Below are positions 1-8,223 of a stretch of DNA of 64,000 bases, one piece after another. The position numbers and the translations under genes were made by a program. Positions within the stretch are counted from its first letter, which is position 1. Every line of letters starts with the position of its first letter. The notes below the pieces were generated by a model. It did no database searches. It was given only the letters and a program-made list of their open reading frames with translations, and was not told the DNA's origin. The DNA comes from Arthrobacter sp. NEB 688 (GTDB taxonomy: Bacteria > Actinomycetota > Actinomycetes > Actinomycetales > Dermatophilaceae). The stretch spans positions 3,658,001-3,722,000 of the forward strand of contig NZ_CP053707.1 of the NCBI RefSeq assembly GCF_013201035.1. Reading direction: 5' to 3'.

Positions 1-430
1 ACAGCTTGCCGCTGCGCTCGACGTAGATGCTGTCCGGGCCGTTGACCATGATCTCGGAGATGTCCGGGTCGCGCAGCAGCGGCTCGAGCGGGCCGTGCCC
101 GAGGATCTCGTCGGACACCTCCTGCGCGATGCGGGTGCGGTCCGCGTGCGAGAGCGGCGTCTGCTCGGCGTCGATGGTCTGCTGGAGGGTCGTGCGGACC
201 TGCTGGGCCAGCTCGGCCTCGGGCAGGTGCGGGTCGTACAGGCGCGGGCCGAGGCTGTCGATGAGCGCCTGGTGCACGCGCCCCTTGACCTCGCCGAACG
301 GGTCGACGACGCGGCGGCGGGCGACCGCCCCCGGGCGCGTGCCGGAGCCGGCGGCGTTCGTCGGCTGCTGCTGCTGGGTGACGGCCGCCTGGGCGCGACG
401 GACGCTGTCGAGACGGTCGGCGAGGCTCAT
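1..430 (-). CDS. cpaF: CpaF/TadA-type secretion ATPase, N-terminal part (cut by window edge)
   Basis: This is the N-terminal 143 residues of a CpaF/TadA family ATPase, the cytoplasmic motor that powers assembly of Flp/Tad pili. The visible part holds the helical N-terminal region and the family motifs DEILGHGPLEPLL and EIMVNGPDSIYVER. The Walker boxes lie beyond the window. The start is the ATG at 428-430. It overlaps the cpaE stop in an ATGA, so translation is probably coupled. It is the last visible gene of the minus-strand operon flp-flp-cpaB-cpaE-cpaF. Assignment rests on family motifs and gene order and is firm. Whether the protein is intact downstream cannot be seen. Confidence 0.9.
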   Translation of the reverse strand, partial: MSLADRLDSVRRAQAAVTQQQQPTNAAGSGTRPGAVARRRVVDPFGEVKGRVHQALIDSLGPRLYDPHLPEAELAQQVRTTLQQTIDAEQTPLSHADRTRIAQEVSDEILGHGPLEPLLRDPDISEIMVNGPDSIYVERSGKL

Positions 431-1608
431 CGACGGCTCCTGAAGAGGCCACGGCGGGCGTGGACGTCGACCGGCTCGACGTCCACGACACCGGAGGAGT
501 GGGGGCGGATGTGGGAGTCCACGAGGTCGCGGATGGCCACGCTGACGGGCAGCTTGGGCTCGTCGAGGACGATCGGCACCCCGCGGTTGACCGACGCCGG
601 GACGGTCAGCGAGCTCGGGATGTTGACCGCGATCGCGGTCTTGATGGCGGACTCGACGTCCTCGGGCCGCAGCCCGACCTTGGCGTCGGCGCGGTTGAGG
701 ACGATGACGCGGGCGTCCTTCGGGCTCCCGATCATGTCGAGGGTGTCGATGGCGACGCGGAGGTTCTTGACCGCCGGGATGTCGAGCGTCGCGATGAGGA
801 CGAGGACGTCGGAGAGGTCGACGGCCGCCAGCACGTGCTCGGTGAAGCTCGGCGGGGTGTCGACGACGACGAAGTCGTAGCTGCGCCGGGCGACCTTGAT
901 CAGCTCGGCGACCGTCGCCACCGGGATGCGGTCGGCGTCGCCCGGGTCGTTGGGCGCGCAGATGACCTCGAGGCCGCTCGCCTCGTGGGTCGTCACGAGG
1001 CTGCGGATGCCCTCGTCGTCGATCGTGCCGGCCATGGCCACCGCGTCGAAGACCGAGCGGTCGGGCACGAGCTGGAGGCTGATCGCGACGTCGCCGAAGG
1101 AGAGGTCGAGGTCGATGAGGAGGGTCTTGTGGCCCAGCCGCGCCAGCTGGCACGCGGTGTTCGTCGAGACGGTCGTCTTGCCGACGCCGCCCTTGGCCGA
1201 GAAGACCGTGACGATCTTGCCGTCGTGCGACGCGGCGCCGCCGGCCGCGCCGACGAGGCGGGTGGTCAGCTCGCGGCTGCGGCGCAGCGCGTCGGCCAGG
1301 CCGGTGTGGTCGTCGGCCCCGACGACCTCGCGGATGCCCGAGCGCAGGGCCTGCGAGAGCGTCGTGACGTCGATCCGCGAGCGCAGGAGGATGACCCCGA
1401 GCTCGGGCCGCTCGAGGCGGACGGTCTCGGAGAGGCTGCAGGCCTCGTCGAGCGCGACGTCGGCCCCGATGACGACCTGGTCGACCTGCGCGTTGTCGTG
1501 GAGGAAGCGCGCCACGAGGACGGCGGAGTCGAGCGGCGTCGTGTCCGGGCCGAGCGCGAAGCGGTAGCGCTCGACGGCGACGGGGTCCGGATCCCAGAGG
1601 ACGTTCAC
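427..1608 (-). CDS. cpaE: CpaE/TadZ pilus-localising ParA/MinD-type ATPase
   Basis: 393 aa. CpaE/TadZ proteins place the Tad pilus machine in the cell. Residues 1 to about 125 look like the degenerate receiver-like domain of the family. From about residue 130 there is a MinD/ParA ATPase with the deviant Walker A KGGVGKTT (residues 139-146), the switch-like LLIDLDLSFGDVA and the Walker B-like VVVDTPPSF. The start is GTG (1606-1608), overlapping the cpaB stop in GTGA. The end overlaps cpaF by 4 bp. The C-terminus is basic (RRGLFRSRR). Neighbouring pilin, cpaB and cpaF genes exclude a chromosome-partitioning ParA. Confidence 0.9.
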   Translation of the reverse strand: MNVLWDPDPVAVERYRFALGPDTTPLDSAVLVARFLHDNAQVDQVVIGADVALDEACSLSETVRLERPELGVILLRSRIDVTTLSQALRSGIREVVGADDHTGLADALRRSRELTTRLVGAAGGAASHDGKIVTVFSAKGGVGKTTVSTNTACQLARLGHKTLLIDLDLSFGDVAISLQLVPDRSVFDAVAMAGTIDDEGIRSLVTTHEASGLEVICAPNDPGDADRIPVATVAELIKVARRSYDFVVVDTPPSFTEHVLAAVDLSDVLVLIATLDIPAVKNLRVAIDTLDMIGSPKDARVIVLNRADAKVGLRPEDVESAIKTAIAVNIPSSLTVPASVNRGVPIVLDEPKLPVSVAIRDLVDSHIRPHSSGVVDVEPVDVHARRGLFRSRR

Positions 1609-2384
1609 CGGGTCGGGTCCTTCAGGAGGTTGAGGTCGTCGGCCTCGAGGGTCGGGCTGATCTTCAGCTCCGAGCCGCGCAGGCCGGCGTAGAGGGTCTT
1701 GCCGTTGATCGCGTGGACCAGGCGGACCGCCTGCTCCGGCGTCACCTCGAGGGTCACGAGGAAGCTGGCGCTGGAGGCCTGGGCCGCGTCCGCGCCCTCG
1801 GTGCCGTTGACCGGGGTGAGCGAGGCGTCGCCCATCGCGATGACCTTGACGTTGTCGAGGAGGACCGAGGTGGCCTGGACGTCGTTCTTGGCGAGGACCG
1901 AGTCCTCGTTGCCCGAGTAGTCCTTGGCCTGGTAGGTCATGAAGATCGTGAGGAAGGAACCCGGGGTGACGAAGTTGCCCACCCGCGCCGGGTCCTGCAG
2001 CTGCACCGAGACCGCGAGCTTGCCGGCCCCGATCTCGAGCTTCTTCTCGCCGACCGGCGTGTCTCCGAAGCCGGCTCCCAGCACGTACTGCCCGGGCTGG
2101 ACGTCGGTGAGGGCGACGAGGTCGCTGTTCTCCTCGTCCACCTTCTCGAGGGCGCCGAGCGGCTTGGCCCGGGCGGCGACGTCGGTCTGGACGATCTGAC
2201 CGAGGCGCACGGCGTCCCGGAGGCTGGTGCCCGCGGGGACCACCGTGTTCGACACGTAGACCTTCGAGGGGCTGGCGGCCGCGACGGCGCGGGCGTCCGC
2301 GCCTCTCGCGTAGACGAGGACGAGGACGGCCCCGACGAGCGCGATCACGGCGGCCGCGAGGATGGCGAGGATACGACGACCCAT
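1605..2384 (-). CDS. cpaB: CpaB/RcpC-type Flp pilus assembly protein (SAF domain)
   Basis: 259 aa. CpaB/RcpC is an envelope protein of the Tad system. One N-terminal transmembrane segment (about residues 5-25, ILAILAAAVIALVGAVLVLV) is followed by a SAF-like domain containing TVVPAGTSLRDA and LTDVQPGQYVL. A beta-rich C-terminal region typical of RcpC follows. The ATG at 2382-2384 has a weak AAGGA box upstream. The stop overlaps the cpaE GTG. The gene is preceded by about 110 bp containing a strong hairpin after the second pilin gene. Confidence 0.88.
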   Translation of the reverse strand: MGRRILAILAAAVIALVGAVLVLVYARGADARAVAAASPSKVYVSNTVVPAGTSLRDAVRLGQIVQTDVAARAKPLGALEKVDEENSDLVALTDVQPGQYVLGAGFGDTPVGEKKLEIGAGKLAVSVQLQDPARVGNFVTPGSFLTIFMTYQAKDYSGNEDSVLAKNDVQATSVLLDNVKVIAMGDASLTPVNGTEGADAAQASSASFLVTLEVTPEQAVRLVHAINGKTLYAGLRGSELKISPTLEADDLNLLKDPTR

Positions 2385-2454
2385 GGGAACGGTGTCCTTA
2401 CAGAGGTTTAGTCAGGTGCAGGCACCCGCGTGGCGGGCGGTGGTGCGGGGCCCG

Positions 2455-2488
2455 GGGACCGGCCGGGCGGTCGAGCCCGGCCGGTCCC
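2455..2488 (-). terminator. Perfect 14-bp hairpin after second pilin gene
   Basis: Arms GGGACCGGCCGGGC (2455-2468) and GCCCGGCCGGTCCC (2475-2488) are exact reverse complements around a 6-nt loop. The hairpin lies just past the flp stop codon at 2496 and before cpaB. There is no T-run, as is usual in actinobacteria. It may terminate or attenuate transcription, or protect the pilin mRNA 3' end. Confidence 0.6.
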
Positions 2489-2495
2489 GCGGGCG

Positions 2496-2696
2496 TCAGA
2501 GGCTGACGGCCGCGGCGCGGAACAGCGTGGACAGGTTGCGGCCGAGGATCGTCACGGACGCGATGATGACGATGGCCACGAGCCCCAGCATCAGTGCGTA
2601 CTCGACGGCGGTCGCGCCGCGCTCGGACCGGCCGGCGCCCGGTCGCTCGAGGAACGAGCGAACCCGGGCAGCGCCCCGGATCATGAGGTGGGTCAT
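2496..2696 (-). CDS. flp: Flp/Fap-type pilin, second copy
   Basis: 66 aa from the ATG at 2694-2696, which has AGGTGA five bases upstream. A GTG at 2703-2705 would add three residues. It is a class III type IVb prepilin: a basic leader ending in ERG, then ATAVEYALMLG with the conserved glutamate five residues after the predicted cleavage glycine, then one hydrophobic helix. A TadV-like prepilin peptidase would process it, but none is visible here. It differs from the upstream pilin in its longer leader and in a C-terminus ending RAAAVSL. It may be a minor pilin. Confidence 0.85.
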   Translation of the reverse strand: MTHLMIRGAARVRSFLERPGAGRSERGATAVEYALMLGLVAIVIIASVTILGRNLSTLFRAAAVSL

Positions 2697-2723
2697 GCGA
2701 GTCACCTGGTCCTGTCGGATGTG

Positions 2724-2775
2724 GGTCGGGGCGTCGGCCGCCGTCGGTGCCCCGACGGCGACCGACGCCCCGACC
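2724..2775 (-). terminator. Large nested hairpin between the two pilin genes
   Basis: Arms GGTCGGGGCGTCGG (2724-2737) and CCGACGCCCCGACC (2762-2775) are exact reverse complements. Within the loop, CCGTCGG (2741-2747) pairs with CCGACGG (2752-2758), giving a long, nested structure. It lies between flp1 and flp2 in the same transcript. It is a good candidate for partial termination or RNA-end protection that raises the level of the first pilin. Confidence 0.6.
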
Positions 2776-2790
2776 AGTGGAGTCCGGTGG

Positions 2791-2970
2791 TCAGACGCTG
2801 TTGGCGACCGAGTTGAACATGGTGCTCAGGCGGGTGCCGAGCAGCGCGACGGCGACGATGATGACGACCGCGATGAGGGCGACCATGAGGCCGTACTCGA
2901 CGGCGGTCGCACCCTTCTCGGAGCGCAGGTCGCTGAGCTTGTGCTGGAGCTTGATGAGGGCCTTGGTCAT
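2791..2970 (-). CDS. flp: Flp/Fap-type pilin, first copy (probable major pilin)
   Basis: 59 aa. A short basic leader (KLQHKLSDLRSEKG) precedes ATAVEYGLMVALIAVVIIV: a prepilin cleavage site after Gly20, Glu at +5 and one hydrophobic helix. This is the standard Flp pilin layout. The start ATG (2968-2970) is chosen because the longer reading frame upstream is not pilin-like. It is first in the operon and is followed by a large hairpin, which fits a major, highly expressed subunit. Confidence 0.9.
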   Translation of the reverse strand: MTKALIKLQHKLSDLRSEKGATAVEYGLMVALIAVVIIVAVALLGTRLSTMFNSVANSV

Positions 2971-3178
2971 GACGGGTCTTGCCTTTCGGTACGGAGGGGT
3001 GCTGTCGAGCAGTCCCAACGCTGTCATTCCGGGGCGTCGAGCGGCATGGACCGATGGGCCCGAACCGGCCCGCCCGTACGGTGCTGACGGGTCAACCGTT
3101 CGGCCGATCGCCACCCGGCCGGCTCCGGCCCCCGTGCCATGCTCGTCCACGACCCCCCACCGGCCCGAGGCGAGCAGG

Positions 3179-4582
3179 ATGTCGACCAGCGTTCCGAGCG
3201 ATACCGAAAACCGCAGTGGCAGAGGCGTTCTGGCCGCCGCGTGGCTCGGCTGCGCCCTCCTCGTCGCCCTGCTCCTGCGGCTGCGCACGGCCCCCGACGT
3301 CGACCTCTGGCTGCACCTGCGGATCGGGCGTGCGCTGCGCGACGGCGACCGGTTCCAGGCCCTGCCCGACCCCCTGACGAGCCTCGCCGACCGGCCCTAC
3401 GTCCCCACGCAGTGGCTCGCGCAGGTCGGGATGAGCGTCGTCGACGACCTCGCCGGCGTCACCGGGCTGCACGCCGTGCGGGCCCTGCTGCTGCTCGCGC
3501 TGGCCGGCCTCGCGCACGCGAGCGCCCGTCGGTGGGCGGGCCCGCTCGCCTCCGTCGGGGTGGCCGCCGCCGTGCTCGTCGGCACCTCGGCCGCCTGGGG
3601 CGAGCGGCCCCAGCTCCTCGGCCTCGTCCTCGCCGCGCTCGCCCTGCACCTGTGGACCGGCACGCTCGTCGACGGGCGCCCGCGGTGGGCGCTGCTCGGC
3701 GTCGCCTGGCTGTGGTCGGCGGTGCACGGGTCCTGGCCGGTCGGCGTGGCGCTCGGGGCGCTCGCCCTCGTCGCGCTGGCCGTCGCCCGGCCCCGGCCGC
3801 CGGTCCGCTGGGGGCGACTGGGCGCGCTCCTCGTCGGCACGGCGCTCGTCCCCGTCCTCGGCCCGCTCGGCCCGCTGGCCCTCGTCGAGCCGTTCGCGGT
3901 CGGTGTCGCGGCCCGCTCGACGGTCAACGAGTGGAAGCCGCCGGCGCCGTCGAACCCGCTCCTGGTCCTCGTCGTCCTCCTCGCGCTCGTCGTCGTCGTG
4001 CGCCTGGTGCGGGCCCGGCGGGCCGACCTGCCGGCCGTCCTCCTCGCCGTCGCCGGCGTCGCGCTCGCGGCGACGTCCGTGCGCACCATCGCCACCGGCG
4101 CCCTCCTCCTCGCGCCCGCCCTGGCCCGCACCCTGCGCCCCGCCCCCGATCCCGCCCACCCCTGGCGCGAGCGGGTCCCGGGCCTCGTCGCGGCCGCGGC
4201 GCTCCTCGTCGTGCCCGGTGTGGTCGTCGGCGGCCCCGAGCGGGGTCCGCTGCCGCGCACGGTCGACGCCGCCGTGGGGGCGCTCCCGGCCGGGACGCCC
4301 ACGGTCGCCGACGCCTACGCCTCCGGCTGGGTCCTCTGGGCGCACCCGGGCCCCCGGGTGCTGCGCGACCTGCGGGCCGAGGTCTACACCCCGGCGACCG
4401 CCGCGGCCTACGAGGACTTCTCGGCCACGCGCTCCGGCTGGCAGGACTACGCCCGGCGGCACGACGTGCGGGCCGTGCTCACCCGCCGCGGGGAGCCCCT
4501 CGACCGCGGCCTCGCCGGCGAGGCGGGATGGACGCGGGCCGCCGCCGAGGGCGACTGGGTCCTCTGGACCCTGACCGGATGA
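3179..4582 (+). CDS. Polytopic membrane protein, GT-C-like, paralogue A
   Basis: 467 aa, function not established. Many hydrophobic segments are followed by a soluble C-terminal part of about 110 residues. An N-terminal extracytoplasmic loop carries PDVDLWLHLRIGRAL and PDPLTSLADRPYVPTQ, close to the DxDLWWHLRTG pattern of bacterial GT-C-like membrane proteins. Acidic residues in that first loop are the usual catalytic signature of lipid-linked-sugar GT-C enzymes. The ATG at 3179 is chosen from the hydrophobic N-terminus that follows. The gene ends one base before the converging paralogue B and shares its architecture. Acting on polyprenyl-linked sugars is inference. Confidence 0.7.
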   Translation: MSTSVPSDTENRSGRGVLAAAWLGCALLVALLLRLRTAPDVDLWLHLRIGRALRDGDRFQALPDPLTSLADRPYVPTQWLAQVGMSVVDDLAGVTGLHAVRALLLLALAGLAHASARRWAGPLASVGVAAAVLVGTSAAWGERPQLLGLVLAALALHLWTGTLVDGRPRWALLGVAWLWSAVHGSWPVGVALGALALVALAVARPRPPVRWGRLGALLVGTALVPVLGPLGPLALVEPFAVGVAARSTVNEWKPPAPSNPLLVLVVLLALVVVVRLVRARRADLPAVLLAVAGVALAATSVRTIATGALLLAPALARTLRPAPDPAHPWRERVPGLVAAAALLVVPGVVVGGPERGPLPRTVDAAVGALPAGTPTVADAYASGWVLWAHPGPRVLRDLRAEVYTPATAAAYEDFSATRSGWQDYARRHDVRAVLTRRGEPLDRGLAGEAGWTRAAAEGDWVLWTLTG

Positions 4583-4583
4583 G

Positions 4584-5951
4584 TCAGCCGGCGCGCTCGA
4601 GCACGGCGTAGCCGTCGGCCTCGCGCGCGAGGCGCCAGCCGCCGGACCCGACCAGCGCCGCGGCGTCCCCGCGCTCGACGACGACCACGTCGACGTCGGC
4701 TCCCGGTGGCACTGTGCCGTCGTGGAGGAAGTCGAGGAAGCCGGCCTGCACCGAGCGGGGGAAGGCGTCGATCGGGTTGGCGGCCCAGACCCGCACGCCG
4801 TCGCGGGCGAGGGTCTCGGCGAGCGGCTGGACGGCGAGCACCGGGCGGCCGGCGGCGACCTCGCGCACGGCACCGACGGCCGCCTCCCCCGGGGCCCCGA
4901 CGGCCGGGCCGCGCGCCACGAGCACACCGCCGGCGACGAGCGCGGCGGCGGCGAGGGCCACGACCGGCACGACGGAGCGACGCGGCACGCCGCCGGTCGG
5001 GTGCGGACGGCGCGGGCGCATCGCCGCGGCCGCGAGGAAGAGCAGGAGCCACACCCCGTTGCGCGCGGCGGAGGCCGTCCCCACCGCCAGACCGACCGTG
5101 GCCGCCCACTCCCACAGCGGCATCCGGCCACGGGCGGCGAGGACGAGGAGGACCGCGGCGGCGAGGAGCATCGCGACGTCGAGGGGGTGCCCGAGGCTCG
5201 GCCGGGCCCAGAGGTCGGTGCCCCGGGCGGCGGCCTCGTTGTCGAGGGCCTGCAGGTAGTAGGCCGGGGTGGAGGTGCCCGCGGAGGTCAGCACGAGGGC
5301 GGCGAGGGCCGACCCCGCGCCCACCCCGACCCGCCGCCGCCACGGCCCGCCCCCCGGCGAGAGGACGAGGAAGACCCCGAGGACGGCGAGCCCGACGAGG
5401 ACCGCGCCGTGGAGGTTCCCCCAGAGGGCGACGAGCGGCACCATCCACCACAGGCCGCGGTCCGGGCGCACGTGCTGACGCCGCATCAGGGCCACCGCGA
5501 GCACGAAGGGCACGAGCGAGAGCGACGGGAGCCGGGTGACGGCGAAGGTCGCCGCGGCGCCGACGACGACGAGGGAGACGACGAGGGCGCCACGCCCCTC
5601 GGGCCCACCCGCCCGACGGCCGTCGGCGAGGACGACGAGGAGGGTGGCGGCGACCACCACGAGCTGGAGCGCGGCGAGCGCCGGGGTGCCGAGCCCGTCG
5701 ACGAGCGACAGGAGCAGCTGGGCGAGGACGACCGGGTCGTGCCAGCCCTCCTGCGGGGCGGTGGCGAAGGGGACGCCGTCGGGGACGGTCCCGGTCGCGC
5801 GCACGGCGTCCCCGAGGGCGACGACCCAGAGCAGGTCGGACCCGAGGAGGACGAAGAACGCGAGCGCGACCACCCACGCGGCGACGGCGAGGGAGGCGAC
5901 CGGGAGACCGCGGCGCGCATCGGCCGTCCGGACTGGATCGGCCTGCGACAT
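4584..5951 (-). CDS. Polytopic membrane protein, GT-C-like, paralogue B
   Basis: 455 aa. The layout matches its neighbour at 3179-4582: an N-terminal helix, an outward loop (GSDLLWVVALGDAV, then TVPDGVPFATAPQ), about ten hydrophobic segments and a soluble C-terminal domain containing VWAANPIDAFPRS. The DxD-type acidic pair of paralogue A is reduced to SDLLW, so if paralogue A is an enzyme this copy may have drifted. The ATG is at 5949-5951. The gene converges tail to tail with paralogue A. Exact function unknown. Confidence 0.65.
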   Translation of the reverse strand: MSQADPVRTADARRGLPVASLAVAAWVVALAFFVLLGSDLLWVVALGDAVRATGTVPDGVPFATAPQEGWHDPVVLAQLLLSLVDGLGTPALAALQLVVVAATLLVVLADGRRAGGPEGRGALVVSLVVVGAAATFAVTRLPSLSLVPFVLAVALMRRQHVRPDRGLWWMVPLVALWGNLHGAVLVGLAVLGVFLVLSPGGGPWRRRVGVGAGSALAALVLTSAGTSTPAYYLQALDNEAAARGTDLWARPSLGHPLDVAMLLAAAVLLVLAARGRMPLWEWAATVGLAVGTASAARNGVWLLLFLAAAAMRPRRPHPTGGVPRRSVVPVVALAAAALVAGGVLVARGPAVGAPGEAAVGAVREVAAGRPVLAVQPLAETLARDGVRVWAANPIDAFPRSVQAGFLDFLHDGTVPPGADVDVVVVERGDAAALVGSGGWRLAREADGYAVLERAG

Positions 5952-5994
5952 GACGGGATTCCTCGAGCTGCCGGGGTCTGGGCGGGGGCTCGAC

Positions 5995-6000
5995 CATAAT
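5995..6000 (+). promoter_or_regulatory. -10-like box for 6009 gene
   Basis: CATAAT ends 8 nt before the ATG at 6009, which has no ribosome-binding site. This suggests a leaderless transcript. No clear -35 box is visible. Confidence 0.4.
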
Positions 6001-6008
6001 CGACGCTC

Positions 6009-8216
6009 ATGGCCACCGGGAGCACGACACGATCCCGACGCGCCCGTGAGGCCCCCTGGCTGGCCGCGACGGTGCTCGTCGCCCTCGTCGTCGGCGCGTG
6101 GTCGCTGCGGCTGTGGCAGTGGGACCCCGCGAACCCCCTCGACCTCGGGTGGGACCACACGCAGATCCTCTCCTCGCTGCGCGACATCCACGACCACGGC
6201 TGGTACTGGCACAACCCCGACCTCGGGTTCCCGTTCGGGCAGGACGCCTCGTTCTTCCCCGAGCTCAACGTGCTGCACGTCCTCGCGATCACGGCGATCG
6301 ACCTCGTCGTCCCCGGCGTCTACACGGCCGGCGGCCTGTACTTCGTCCTGTCCTTCCCGCTGACCGGCGCGACCGGCTACCTCCTCGCGCGCAGCCAGGG
6401 CCTCGGGCGCCCCGCCGGGCTGGTCCTCGGCGTCCTCCTGGCCAACGCCCCCGGGCACGCCGAGCGCTTCGGACACCTCTACCTCGCGCAGTACTGGGTC
6501 GTCCCGGTCGCGCTGTGGCTGGTCCTCGAGGTGGCGCGCGGCCGGGCGCTGCTCTCCCCGCGCGGCGGCCCGGTGCCCCGGTGGCGGGGTGGCCGGACGC
6601 TCGTCACGGTCGCGGCGGTCGTCGTCGTCGGGGGCAGCGGCGTCTACTACGTGGCCTTCACGCTCGTCCTGCTCGCCGTCGCGGCCCTCGCCCGCCGGGT
6701 GGGCGGGGTCCCGGCCGACCTCCTGCGCGGTCTCGCGGTGATGGTCGGCATCGGCCTGGTCATCGCCGTGCCGCTCGCGGCGGCCCGCCTCGGGATGCGC
6801 GGCGTCCTCGTGACCGGGCGCGTCCCGGCCGGCCGCAACCCTGCGGAGTCGGAGCTGTTCGCCGGCAAGCTGATGGACCTGCTGCTGCCGTGGCCCGACC
6901 ACCGCGTCGGCGCGCTGCAGTACCTGACCTTCGCCTACCGCTCCGCGACACGGGCGACCGTCGAGACCTCCGCGCTCGGCGTCGTCGGGGTCGCGGGGAT
7001 GACGGGCCTCGCCGTCATCGGGCTGCTCGCGCTGCTCTCCGGGCGGCGGCCGGACCCGGAGCACGCCCGCTGGTCGGGGCTCATGCTCGTCTCGTTCCTC
7101 TTCTTCACGGTCGGCGGGCTCGGGTCGTTCGTCGCCGTCTTCGCGACGCCGCAGGTGCGCACCTGGTCGCGCATCTCGCTCTACCTGCTCACCCTCGCGC
7201 TGCTCGCCGTGGGCGCCTGGCTCACGCGCCTCGAGCGGCGCCGGGGGCTGCTGACCGCCGGCCTGGTCGCCGGGGCCCTCGTCGTCGTCGGCAGCCTCGA
7301 CCAGACCAACCCCGCCGTCGCGCCCGACCACCGGGGCATCGCCCGCGAGATGGCCGGGCTGCGCACCTACACGACGACGCTCCAGGAGCGGGTCGGGGCC
7401 GGCTGCGGGGTCTTCCAGGTCCCGGTCCTGCCCTACCCCGAGACGCTCGGGCCGGGCGACATGCAGGGCTACGACCAGCTCAAGCCGTACCTCGCCTCCG
7501 ACGACCTGCGCTTCAGCGCCGCCGCGATGCGCGGCACCGAGGCCGCGACGTGGCAGTCGGCCGTCGACCCCTCCGACCTCGGGGCGCTGGCGGCCGACCT
7601 GCGCTCGGCGGGGTTCTGCGCGCTCGAGGTCGACACGCAGGGCTTCTCCCCCGAGCAGGAACCCTCGGCCCGGCTGACCGCCGCGTGGGGCGCCCCCGCC
7701 GCGCGCACGGCCGACGGCACCTTCGTCGCGTGGGACCTGCGGGCCGCGGGCGCCTCCGGCGAGGGCGACGCCGCGCGCCGCGCCCAGGTGCTGGCCCCCG
7801 TCGTCGTCGCGGTCGACGCCTTCGAACCCGAGACCGTCGAGGACGTGTACGGCCAGTACCTCGGTCCGTACGCCGGTGTGTCGCTGGCCAACCCGGGCGC
7901 CCCCACGCAGGTCTCGGTGTCGATGTCGGTGCGGGGCGTCGGCGACGAGCGCCGCGAGATCGTCGTGACCGACGGGTCCCGCGAGGTCGCCCGCGTCACC
8001 GTGACCGACTCCACGACATCCCGCCTCTCGTTCACCGTCCGGGCCGCTCGCGGGGCGACCGAGCTGTCGGTGCGCGTCACGGGGCCGACGGAGAAGGACA
8101 TCCGCACCGAGCGCGTGACGACGGCATTCGCCACCGACCTCACCGTCAGCGCGCCGGACGGGCGACGCGCCGTGGCCCTGACCGACCGCACCGCGACCGG
8201 CTGGGTCCTGCCGTGA
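6009..8216 (+). CDS. Large polytopic membrane protein, GT-C/YfhO-like
   Basis: 735 aa with about a dozen hydrophobic segments, then a soluble extracytoplasmic C-terminus. The first outward loop contains DLGWDHTQILSSLRDIHD and GWYWHNPDLGFPFGQD, a pattern seen in actinobacterial GT-C-like proteins of the YfhO/sugar-translocase type. The C-terminal third has VPVLPYPETLGPGDMQGYDQ followed by a beta-rich region. Probable role: transfer or flipping of lipid-linked sugars in envelope glycan assembly; this is inference. The start lacks a Shine-Dalgarno but has a CATAAT box just upstream. Next gene starts 8 bp downstream. Confidence 0.7.
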   Translation: MATGSTTRSRRAREAPWLAATVLVALVVGAWSLRLWQWDPANPLDLGWDHTQILSSLRDIHDHGWYWHNPDLGFPFGQDASFFPELNVLHVLAITAIDLVVPGVYTAGGLYFVLSFPLTGATGYLLARSQGLGRPAGLVLGVLLANAPGHAERFGHLYLAQYWVVPVALWLVLEVARGRALLSPRGGPVPRWRGGRTLVTVAAVVVVGGSGVYYVAFTLVLLAVAALARRVGGVPADLLRGLAVMVGIGLVIAVPLAAARLGMRGVLVTGRVPAGRNPAESELFAGKLMDLLLPWPDHRVGALQYLTFAYRSATRATVETSALGVVGVAGMTGLAVIGLLALLSGRRPDPEHARWSGLMLVSFLFFTVGGLGSFVAVFATPQVRTWSRISLYLLTLALLAVGAWLTRLERRRGLLTAGLVAGALVVVGSLDQTNPAVAPDHRGIAREMAGLRTYTTTLQERVGAGCGVFQVPVLPYPETLGPGDMQGYDQLKPYLASDDLRFSAAAMRGTEAATWQSAVDPSDLGALAADLRSAGFCALEVDTQGFSPEQEPSARLTAAWGAPAARTADGTFVAWDLRAAGASGEGDAARRAQVLAPVVVAVDAFEPETVEDVYGQYLGPYAGVSLANPGAPTQVSVSMSVRGVGDERREIVVTDGSREVARVTVTDSTTSRLSFTVRAARGATELSVRVTGPTEKDIRTERVTTAFATDLTVSAPDGRRAVALTDRTATGWVLP

Positions 8217-8223
8217 GCCGGTC

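Noticed and set aside
2971-3288. Longer first pilin (165 aa)
   Set aside because: The upstream extension is Arg/Pro-rich and antisense to the next gene. The prepilin leader begins at the ATG at 2968-2970.
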